From: GCA-2687515 sp002687515 | GTDB lineage: Bacteria > Pseudomonadota > Alphaproteobacteria > Rhodospirillales > UBA2165 | Assembly: GCA_030745835.1 (NCBI GenBank) | Contig: JASLNU010000053.1 | Span: 1 to 40,115 of the forward strand | Direction: 5' to 3' | Length of the DNA stretch: 40,115 nt | Shown here: in pieces, positions 33,824-40,115 of the stretch | Numbering within the stretch: position 1 is the stretch's first letter | Layout: each line of letters begins with the position of its first letter | The notes under the pieces: model-generated | What the model saw: only the letters and a program-made list of their open reading frames with translations | What the model was told of the DNA's origin: nothing | The model's database searches: none | Made by a program: the position numbers and the translations under genes

Positions 33824-35467
33824 ATGCCGCAAGACAAAACATTCGATTACATCATCGTCGGCGCCGGATCGGCCGGCTGCGTGCTGGCCAGCCGCCTGAG
33901 CGAGGATGCCGGCGCATCGGTGCTGTTGCTCGAAGCCGGCAAGTGGGACCGGCATCCGTGGCTGAGGCTGCCGCTCAAATTCTATGACTTGGCCGAGGAT
34001 CGCCGCTTCAATTGGGGCTACGACAGCGAACCGGAACCGAAGCTTGATGACCGCAGCATCCATATTCCGCGCGGCAAGGTAATCGGCGGATCGTCCTCGA
34101 TCAACGGCATGATCTATTCGCGCGGCCATCCCACCGATTACGACCATTGGCGCCAGTTGGGCCTGACCGGCTGGGGTTATGCCGATGTGCTGCCCTATTT
34201 CAAACGATCCGAGGGGCATCACGGCGGCGACAGCGAATTTCACGGCGCCGGCGGGCCCTTGCAGGTGGCGCGCGGCGACGATCACTCGAAGATCCACCAG
34301 GCGTACCTGGCGGCGGGCAGGGCGGCCGGGCATCCGGTCACCGAAGACCTCAACGGTTCGCTGCACGAGGGTTTCGGCGCCGCCGAATACACCATCGGCG
34401 GCGGCCGCCGGTCCTCGACCGCGCGCGCCTTCCTGAAACCCGCTCTGAACCGCCCCAACCTGAGCGTCGAAGCGGAGGCCCAGGCGAGCCGGGTTATATT
34501 CGAGGGCAACCGCGCCGCCGGCATCGAATACCGCCGGCGCGGCCAGGTGCTAACGGCGCGCGCCGAGCGCGAGGTGGTCTTGTCCGGCGGCGCTTTCAAC
34601 TCGCCGCAATTGCTGCTGCTGTCCGGGGTCGGGCCGGCCGACGATCTGGCGGCGCTGGGCATCACGCCGGTGCATGACGCAGCCAATGTCGGGCGCAATC
34701 TGCAGGATCATTTTTCGGTGCTGGTCGGTTATGCGGCGCGCGGGCTCGAAGCCTACACCAGCGAATTGCGCCTCGACCGGCTGACCCTGGCGGTCCTCAA
34801 TTGGGCCATATTCCGAAAAGGCTACCTCACCAGCCTGCCGGTGGGGGCTATTTCCTATGTCCGCACCCGGCCCGAACTGACGCGCCCCGATATCGAATTC
34901 CTGATGACCCGGATAGCGCCCGACGCCGAGATCTGGTTCCCCGGTTTCAATAAGCCGAAGTACGGCTTCATGGGCTGCCGGGTTATCCTTTTGCATCCCG
35001 ACAGCCGCGGCCAGGTCAGTCTCGTTTCCAATGACCCAGCCGACAAGCCCAAGATCTTTCATGATTACCTTTCGGTCGAAAGCGATCTGGTGACCTTCCG
35101 CGAGGGGTTGAAGGCGGCGCGCGAGGTTTTTGCCAGCGCGCCGGTCGCCGGCATGGTCGACCAGGAACTTTACCCCGGGCCGGATGCCAAAAGCGATGCC
35201 GATATCGACGCCTATATCCGCGAAACGGCAAGCACCATTTATCATCCGGTCGGCACCTGCCGCATGGGGGCCGATGCCGAGGCCGTGGTCGACGAGGATT
35301 TGAAAGTCAATGGTGTCGAGGGGTTGCGCGTCGTCGATGCCTCGGTGATGCCGACGGTGATCGGCGGGCACACCAACGCGCCGACCATCATGATCGCCGA
35401 AAAGGCGGCGGATTTCATGTGCGGCCGGACGCGGCCGGCGCCGATCGAGCCCGAGATGCGGATTTAA
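33824..35467 (+). CDS. GMC-family FAD oxidoreductase (choline dehydrogenase-like), plus-strand copy
   Basis: A 547-residue flavoenzyme starting MPQDKTFDYIIVGAGSAG, with AAAAGGA before the ATG. GAGSAG near residue 13 binds FAD. GGSSSINGMIYSRGHPTDYDHW near residue 90 and GGAFNSPQLLLLSGVGP near residue 255 are the two GMC signatures. The active-site part has IYHPVGTCRMG with the catalytic His and GGHTNAPTIMIAEKAADF near the C-terminus. It is a clear but diverged paralogue of the minus-strand GMC protein. It is followed by an SDR 44 bases later, so an alcohol to aldehyde or ketone pathway is plausible. The natural substrate and electron acceptor are unknown. Confidence 0.92.
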   Translation: MPQDKTFDYIIVGAGSAGCVLASRLSEDAGASVLLLEAGKWDRHPWLRLPLKFYDLAEDRRFNWGYDSEPEPKLDDRSIHIPRGKVIGGSSSINGMIYSRGHPTDYDHWRQLGLTGWGYADVLPYFKRSEGHHGGDSEFHGAGGPLQVARGDDHSKIHQAYLAAGRAAGHPVTEDLNGSLHEGFGAAEYTIGGGRRSSTARAFLKPALNRPNLSVEAEAQASRVIFEGNRAAGIEYRRRGQVLTARAEREVVLSGGAFNSPQLLLLSGVGPADDLAALGITPVHDAANVGRNLQDHFSVLVGYAARGLEAYTSELRLDRLTLAVLNWAIFRKGYLTSLPVGAISYVRTRPELTRPDIEFLMTRIAPDAEIWFPGFNKPKYGFMGCRVILLHPDSRGQVSLVSNDPADKPKIFHDYLSVESDLVTFREGLKAAREVFASAPVAGMVDQELYPGPDAKSDADIDAYIRETASTIYHPVGTCRMGADAEAVVDEDLKVNGVEGLRVVDASVMPTVIGGHTNAPTIMIAEKAADFMCGRTRPAPIEPEMRI

Positions 35468-35511
35468 TCGATATGTATTAAACTGATTAGTGTTAGCCAA
35501 GGAGAGTAACT

Positions 35512-36285
35512 ATGGGACGCGTGCAGGATAAGGTCGCCATCATCACCGGCGGCGCCGGCGGCATCGGCGCCGCCACGGCGCGGCTGCTATCGCAAGAGGG
35601 CGCCAAGGTGACGATCACCGACATAAGCCAGGATGCGGGCGAAGCCCTGGCCGCCGACATCGGCGGCGATTTCATTCTTCAAGACGTTACCGACGAGGCG
35701 CTGTGGAAGGATGTCGTGGCCGGCATCGAAGCCAAGCACGGCGCCCTGCACATATTGGTCAACGCGGCGGGCATCGAGGGCGATATGATAAACGGCGCCC
35801 CGGAGCAGGTCAGCTACGACGATTGGAAACGGGTGCACGCCATCAACCTCGATGGCACCTTTCTCGGCTGCCGCACGGCGATGCCGGCGGTCAGGCGCGC
35901 CGGCGGCGGATCGATCGTCAATATTTCGTCCATCGTCGCCCTGATGGCATCGCCCAATTCGGCGGCCTACGGGTCATCGAAGGCCGGCGTCCGCCACCTC
36001 ACCATGTCGGTGGCCCATCAGGGCGCCAAGGACCGTGTGCGCTGCAATTCGGTGCATCCGGGCCTAATCAAGACCCGCATGCTCGACGACATCCATTCCG
36101 AACTGGCGCGCCTGCGCAACGTATCGTTCGAGGATTCGCGCGCCGTATCGTTGAACCGCGTACCGATGGGCGAGCTCGGCGAACCCGAAGACGTCGCCTA
36201 TATGATCCTCTATCTGGCCTCCGACGAATCGCGCTACGTCACCGGCGCGCCATTCTGCATCGACGGCGGCTGGAACCTCAATTGA
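35512..36285 (+). CDS. Short-chain dehydrogenase/reductase (classical SDR)
   Basis: A 257-residue NAD(P)-dependent oxidoreductase. AAGGAGAG gives a good ribosome binding site. TGGAGGIGAATARLL near residues 13-27 is the cofactor loop, and Asp37 in ITDIS suggests a preference for NAD over NADP. NAAG is present near residue 85. The catalytic triad is visible as Ser in NISSIVAL, then Tyr and Lys in AAYGSSKAG near residues 153-161. The ending GAPFCIDGGWNLN is typical of classical SDRs. The pattern resembles cyclopentanol or hydroxysteroid dehydrogenases, but substrate assignment is guesswork. It lies between the GMC gene and the zinc alcohol dehydrogenase, all in one direction. Confidence 0.93.
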   Translation: MGRVQDKVAIITGGAGGIGAATARLLSQEGAKVTITDISQDAGEALAADIGGDFILQDVTDEALWKDVVAGIEAKHGALHILVNAAGIEGDMINGAPEQVSYDDWKRVHAINLDGTFLGCRTAMPAVRRAGGGSIVNISSIVALMASPNSAAYGSSKAGVRHLTMSVAHQGAKDRVRCNSVHPGLIKTRMLDDIHSELARLRNVSFEDSRAVSLNRVPMGELGEPEDVAYMILYLASDESRYVTGAPFCIDGGWNLN

Positions 36286-36316
36286 ATCAGACCATGACCA
36301 TCGAAAGCGATCCGAC

Positions 36317-37318
36317 ATGAAAGCAGCCGTATTCAAGGAACGTGGCCAGCCGCTGGCGATCGAGGATATTGCCGATCCCACGCCGGGTCCGGGCGAGGTG
36401 GTGCTCGAGGTCGGCCGCTGCGGTATCTGCGGCAGCGATCTGCACGTCACCGACGAGCCGTCCCATCTGGCGCCGTTCGGCAAGGTTCTCGGCCACGAAT
36501 ATGCCGGCCAGGTGATCGCCATCGGCAAGGGCGTCGAGCGCATCAAGACCGGCGACAATGTTGCCGTCATGCCGCTCTCCAGCTGCGGGCAATGCGCCAA
36601 CTGCCTGGGCGGCGAGCCGGCCTGGTGCGCCGAGCGCCAGATCGACGGCGGCGGCTACGCGCAATTTTCGCTGACCCACGAACGTCAATGCGTCAAGCTG
36701 CCCGCCACCCTTTCGATGGAAGACGGCGCCCTCGTCGAACCGATGGCCGTCGGCCTGCACACCGTCGCCCAATCGGGCTTGGGCGCCGGCGATCGGGTGC
36801 TGGTCTATGGCGCCGGACCGATCGGCCTGGCCACCGTATTCTGGCTGAAACGGATGGGCGCCGGCATGATCGCAGTGACCGCGCGCACCACCCAGCGGAA
36901 AGAGTTGGCCTTGCAAATGGGCGCCGATCTGTTCGTCACCCCGTCCGACGATCCGCCCGCCGCCGCCATCGAGGCGATGGGCGGTCCCGCCGATATCGTC
37001 TTCGAATGCGTCGGCGTGTCGGGCCTGTTGCAGCAATCGATCCTCAGCGTCCGCATGCGCGGCACGGTGGTCCTCGCCGGGCTTTGCTTCCACCCCGACA
37101 GCATCGTTCCGGCGGCGGCGGTGGTGCGCGAGGCCCGCATCCAGCCGGCGGCCTTCTACAGCCTGGCCGAGTTTCAGCACGCCGCCGAGCCCCTGGACCA
37201 GGGCGCCGTGGAGCCCGCCATGATGGTTACCGACACGGTGGATTTGAGCGACATGCCACCGGTCTTCGAGGCGCTGCGCGAACGCACCACCCAATGCAAA
37301 GTGATGGTCAAGCCATGA
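36317..37318 (+). CDS. Zinc-dependent medium-chain alcohol dehydrogenase
   Basis: A 333-residue MDR enzyme. The catalytic zinc ligands are in CGICGSDLH near residue 35 and GHEYAG near residue 60. The structural zinc site is CGQCANCLGGEPAWC near residues 92-106, with four cysteines at the classic spacing. The Rossmann motif GAGPIGL lies near residue 168. It resembles threonine, butanediol or sorbitol dehydrogenases, and also the 6-hydroxycyclohexenecarbonyl-CoA dehydrogenase of anaerobic benzoate pathways; the last is worth considering because the next two genes are benzoyl-CoA reductase-like. The stop overlaps the following gene by four bases (ATGA), so they are co-translated. Confidence 0.9.
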   Translation: MKAAVFKERGQPLAIEDIADPTPGPGEVVLEVGRCGICGSDLHVTDEPSHLAPFGKVLGHEYAGQVIAIGKGVERIKTGDNVAVMPLSSCGQCANCLGGEPAWCAERQIDGGGYAQFSLTHERQCVKLPATLSMEDGALVEPMAVGLHTVAQSGLGAGDRVLVYGAGPIGLATVFWLKRMGAGMIAVTARTTQRKELALQMGADLFVTPSDDPPAAAIEAMGGPADIVFECVGVSGLLQQSILSVRMRGTVVLAGLCFHPDSIVPAAAVVREARIQPAAFYSLAEFQHAAEPLDQGAVEPAMMVTDTVDLSDMPPVFEALRERTTQCKVMVKP

Positions 37319-38682
37319 CCTCGCCAAGCGTCCGATCCACCGACCGCGCCGCTTCCGGCCGGGGCGTTCCCGGCGAGGAAATTGTCGGCCGTGGATCCCG
37401 CGAGGCGGCGCGGCTTATGCGAACCTGGTTCTCGTCCCTGAACGAAGCGGCGGAGCAAAATCGAAAGGCAGCCTATGTCTTTACCATGGGGAACATGAAT
37501 GAAGTTCTGCGAACTTTCGATCTGCCGATCGTATACCCCGAAATAACATCGCTACAGACGGCGGTGCGCGGCTCGGCCGAAGAATCTCTCAAGGAAGCCG
37601 AGGATTACGGATTCTCGCCCGATATTTGCGGCTATGTGAAAATCGATATCGCCACGCAGTTAGGCGGCGGCAAGCATCCCATGGGGCTGATTCCCAAGCC
37701 ATCTATGGCCGTCGCCACGAACGCCTGCAACACCTATTTTAAATGGGCAGAAGTCTGGGATCGCCTATTCGATGCGTCGGTGGTGACGATTGACGTTCCC
37801 AATGATCGCGCTGCGTCGTCGCGCAGTTTGCCGGGCGATGACAATTTCAAATTCGAACTGGCCTACGTTAAAAGTCAGGTCAAGGAACTGATCGAGACCT
37901 GTGAGCGGGTAAGCGGCCAGAAATTCGATATCGACAGGTTCCGCCAAAACCTCCACTACGCCAACCAAATGAGCCTTTATTGGAAAATGTTACTTGCTCT
38001 AAACGAGCGAACCCCCGCGGTTTTTGGCGCCTTGACCGATGGAACGACATTCCTCGGCATGGCCAATTGTTTTCGGGCTACCGAAGAAGGCGCCAACTAT
38101 ATCAAAGACCTGTACGAGGAAATGGAATATCGCTCAAATCACGGCATCGGCGCGATGACCAGGAAGGATGGCGAAAATGTCCCGATTGAGCAACGTTTTC
38201 GGCTCGGGTTCCTCGGTGTTCCCTGCTATCCAATCTTCCGCGAATTTAACGATTTGTTCTACGATTGGGGCGGCGTTTTCGTTACTTCCAGCTATCTGAA
38301 ATTCGCCTCCGGCGGAGCGGCGTTGGGTTTCGAATTCGATCTCGACAATCCAATCGATAGCTTTGCCGAGGGTTCGTTGCTGACCATTCGTGAAACTCAG
38401 ACCGGTTTGCTTTTCGATTTTCCGGACATTGAAGACAAGATGTCGCCATACCGGCTAGACGGCATCGTCTATCACGGCGTGAAGAGCTGCCGGACCGTTT
38501 CGGCTGGTCTGGCCGATAGGCGTCTCCACAAATCAGATTCTCTCGAGCTGCCGAGCCTCATGCTGGAATCCGACATCGTTGATCCCCGGGTGGTTTCCAA
38601 GGCGCAGATGAAGAATCGCACCGACGCGTTTTTTGAAGGCCTAATCGCCCGCCGGCAACAAAATCAAACGGCGGGATACTGA
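37315..38682 (+). CDS. BcrB/HgdA-like subunit of the benzoyl-CoA reductase / 2-hydroxyacyl-CoA dehydratase family
   Basis: A 455-residue protein from the ATG at 37315. It fits the larger iron-sulfur subunit of this family in size (BcrB about 440, HgdA about 475). Conserved positions include a Cys in SPDICGYVK, Cys in VATNACNTYFKW, Cys in MANCFRATEEGA, then RLGFLGVPCYPIFREF and a late KSCRTVSAG. Several of these cysteines should bind a [4Fe-4S] cluster. The family does ATP-driven radical reductions or dehydrations of CoA esters with a separate ATPase activator (BcrA/D or HgdC), which is not visible here. The order, larger subunit first, is like hgdA-hgdB rather than bcrC-bcrB. The substrate is uncertain. 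The DNA is less G+C-rich than the preceding genes. Confidence 0.75.
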   Translation: MTSPSVRSTDRAASGRGVPGEEIVGRGSREAARLMRTWFSSLNEAAEQNRKAAYVFTMGNMNEVLRTFDLPIVYPEITSLQTAVRGSAEESLKEAEDYGFSPDICGYVKIDIATQLGGGKHPMGLIPKPSMAVATNACNTYFKWAEVWDRLFDASVVTIDVPNDRAASSRSLPGDDNFKFELAYVKSQVKELIETCERVSGQKFDIDRFRQNLHYANQMSLYWKMLLALNERTPAVFGALTDGTTFLGMANCFRATEEGANYIKDLYEEMEYRSNHGIGAMTRKDGENVPIEQRFRLGFLGVPCYPIFREFNDLFYDWGGVFVTSSYLKFASGGAALGFEFDLDNPIDSFAEGSLLTIRETQTGLLFDFPDIEDKMSPYRLDGIVYHGVKSCRTVSAGLADRRLHKSDSLELPSLMLESDIVDPRVVSKAQMKNRTDAFFEGLIARRQQNQTAGY

Positions 38683-38714
38683 TCCGCCTCCGCCCTATCT
38701 TGAGGATATGCTGA

Positions 38715-39890
38715 ATGACAGCTTCGGCTCCCCTGTTCGACGGATGGCAAGATCAACCGTTGGACAAAATTATTGCTCGTTGCCGCGATTTGGTAGAGGA
38801 CGAAACTTATCCGACTGTCAAAGCCTGGCGGCGGAACGGGGGCAAGGTCGTTGGTCATTTCCAAGTCTATTTTCCGGAAGAGTTAGTCCATGCCGCGGGC
38901 ATGCTTCCGCTAAAAATACGGGGAGGGCAGACCGATGACACGTCGTCGGGCAGCCAACATTTTGGCTCATATTTGTGCTCTATTCTTAAAACATCCCTGG
39001 ATCTGGCAATCGAAAAGAACATTGAACTCGACCTTTTTGTGTCCCATCCGATATGCGACGGAGCGCGCAATCTGGCCGGGATTTGGGGGCGAAATTTTCC
39101 CTACAAATGCCAGATTCTTCATCTGCCGCAAAATCCAAATTCCAAATCCGCCGCCGAGTTCCTGCGCAACGAATATCTTAGACTGGCCGATGATATCGAG
39201 GCGGCCGGCGGCAATAAGCTGACCGATGAAGCCTTGCGCAATTCGCTTGGGGTTTACAATCGATCGCGGCGGCTAATGCGTCAAATTTACGCCATCAGAC
39301 GCGCCACCCCTTGGAAACTGAGCGCCGACGAATCCCTTGCCCTGATCAGCGTCGCCGGGTTTTTACCTCGCCAAGAATTTATCGATATGCTGGAAGCGGT
39401 AATTCCGATGATCGAAGCGCGCCAGGTGCGGCCAAAAGATAAAATGCGTATCGTTTTCGAAGGCGGATTTTGCGAAGTGCCGCCGTTTGATCTGCTGCAA
39501 GCTGTTTCCCGGTCAAGCTATGTGGTCGATGACGATCTTTTCATCGGCTTGCGCTGGATACTCGAAGACGTGCGCATCGACGGCGATCCGATGGCCAACC
39601 TGGCGACGGCTTACATCGAACAATCATCCTACAGCGCGGTTCAGCATGACAACAACAAGCCGAAAGAAAAAATGTTGCTCAGGCGGGTCAAAGACGCCGA
39701 AGCCGAAGCGGTCATTTTGGCCGCCGCCAAAATGTGTGAACCGGGCCTTGATGAGCAGGTTGCTTATTCCAAGGAGCTCGATGCCGAGAATATCCCCTAC
39801 TTTATTACCGAGTTCGAGGAGAACCAGAACACGTTCGACGAAATCTCTCTGCAAATGGAAACCTTCGTCGAAAACATCATGTTCGATTAG
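38715..39890 (+). CDS. BcrC/HgdB-like subunit of the benzoyl-CoA reductase / 2-hydroxyacyl-CoA dehydratase family
   Basis: A 391-residue protein that matches the smaller subunit in length (BcrC about 387, HgdB about 379). GAGG lies nine bases before the chosen ATG. Landmarks are VGHFQVYFPEELVHAAGMLPLKI at the start, SYLCSILKTSLDLA, SHPICDGARNLAGIW and GGFCEVPPFDLLQA, then YVVDDDLFIGLRW. The cysteines in the middle motifs are cluster-ligand candidates. It should form a heterodimer with the product of the gene 32 bases upstream. No activator or ferredoxin gene follows within the window; instead an insertion sequence begins about 100 bases later. Composition is clearly more A+T-rich than the dcw genes, which suggests acquisition by transfer. 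Confidence 0.78.
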   Translation: MTASAPLFDGWQDQPLDKIIARCRDLVEDETYPTVKAWRRNGGKVVGHFQVYFPEELVHAAGMLPLKIRGGQTDDTSSGSQHFGSYLCSILKTSLDLAIEKNIELDLFVSHPICDGARNLAGIWGRNFPYKCQILHLPQNPNSKSAAEFLRNEYLRLADDIEAAGGNKLTDEALRNSLGVYNRSRRLMRQIYAIRRATPWKLSADESLALISVAGFLPRQEFIDMLEAVIPMIEARQVRPKDKMRIVFEGGFCEVPPFDLLQAVSRSSYVVDDDLFIGLRWILEDVRIDGDPMANLATAYIEQSSYSAVQHDNNKPKEKMLLRRVKDAEAEAVILAAAKMCEPGLDEQVAYSKELDAENIPYFITEFEENQNTFDEISLQMETFVENIMFD

Positions 39891-39982
39891 CTTAAGAGCG
39901 GTTCGGGCATCGGTTTATTGGGGAAAACAAAAAATGACTGATCAAAAGGAATAACGTTTAATATTCTTTGATTGAGGCGTGC

Positions 39983-40115
39983 CTATCCGCTTGACACCCA
40001 CACCCACTACATCTAGGGTGGGCGTAAAGCGGATAGGGGGTTGGCTGTGGACGTTCTCGATCGAGATGATCTTCCGTTCCCGGAATCTCTTCCTGGGTTC
40101 CAGCGGCTTTTTCCT
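39983..40115 (+). mobile_element. Left end of an insertion sequence, probably IS1595-like, cut by the window edge
   Basis: Just upstream of the partial transposase lies CTATCCGCTTGACACCCAC (39983 onward), followed by AAGCGGATAG at 40027-40036, which is the exact complement of CTATCCGCTT. CACCCAC (39995-40001, repeated) and GGGTGGG (40016-40022) pair inside it. This looks like the terminal region of an insertion sequence. The true outer boundary may lie a few bases further left, near 39976. The rest is beyond the window. Confidence 0.55.
40047..40115 (+). CDS. Partial transposase N-terminus (IS1595/ISXO2-like)
   Basis: From the GTG at 40047, with AGGGGG six bases upstream, 23 residues can be read: they include DLPFPESLPGFQRLFP and run off the window. 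A start of the type LPEFQRLFPDD is characteristic of IS1595-family transposases, where it precedes the zinc-ribbon domain. A TTG at 40041 is an alternative start. Only the beginning is visible, so the DDE-type catalytic domain cannot be checked. Confidence 0.6.
   Translation, partial: MDVLDRDDLPFPESLPGFQRLFP

Noticed and set aside
1..40115. tRNA, rRNA or known riboswitch genes
   Set aside because: I saw no tRNA-like cloverleaf ending in a T-loop motif, no rRNA segments and no familiar riboswitch core in the intergenic regions.

Overview
The window is a chromosomal segment of a Gram-negative alphaproteobacterium, probably a Rhodospirillales-like lineage. The gene order mraZ-rsmH-ftsL-ftsI-murE-murF-mraY-murD-ftsW-murG-murC-murB-ddl-ftsQ-ftsA-ftsZ-lpxC-bamD-recN-ligA is the classic alphaproteobacterial division and cell wall (dcw) cluster. 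The FtsZ C-terminal peptide (LEIPAFLRRQAN) and the G+C-rich codon use agree. The assignment comes from gene order and motifs only; no database was searched.

Layout. (1) Positions 1-3468, minus strand: two tandem paralogous proteins that look like degenerate GGDEF-EAL (c-di-GMP type) modules, a SYLF-domain lipoprotein, and a truncated alpha/beta hydrolase. (2) 3635-5508, plus strand: a PPP-type metallophosphoesterase and a UDP-glucuronate decarboxylase, separated by a palindromic repeat. (3) 5711-24618: the dcw cluster, starting behind a 10-bp periodic array of probable MraZ operator boxes. Almost every gene overlaps the next one, often as ATGA. The genes make the muropeptide precursors (murE, murF, mraY, murD, murG, murC, murB, ddl) and the divisome (ftsL, ftsI, ftsW, ftsQ, ftsA, ftsZ). 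(4) 24819-30973: lpxC (lipid A), bamD (outer membrane assembly), recN and ligA (DNA repair and replication). (5) 30974-31788: an 800-bp gene-free zone full of palindromes and 10-bp periodic repeats, which looks like a junction between conserved core and accessory DNA. (6) 31789-39890: accessory metabolism. It holds two divergent GMC flavin oxidoreductases, an SDR, a zinc alcohol dehydrogenase, and two subunits of the benzoyl-CoA reductase / 2-hydroxyacyl-CoA dehydratase family. (7) 39983-40115: the left end of an insertion sequence, probably IS1595-like, cut by the window edge.

The most unusual non-coding signals are two related, long, structured inverted-repeat elements (26049-26312 and 33443-33724). 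They share an internal core in opposite orientation and show compensatory base-pair changes in their hairpins, but they have different terminal inverted repeats. The first one reaches into bamD and supplies its apparent start codon. Also notable are a palindromic repeat family present on both sides of the decarboxylase-dcw-ligA block, two copies of a repeat module ending in TGTCGCAT just after ligA, a very long FtsZ linker, and an apparently incomplete CoA-ester reductase/dehydratase operon next to an insertion sequence.
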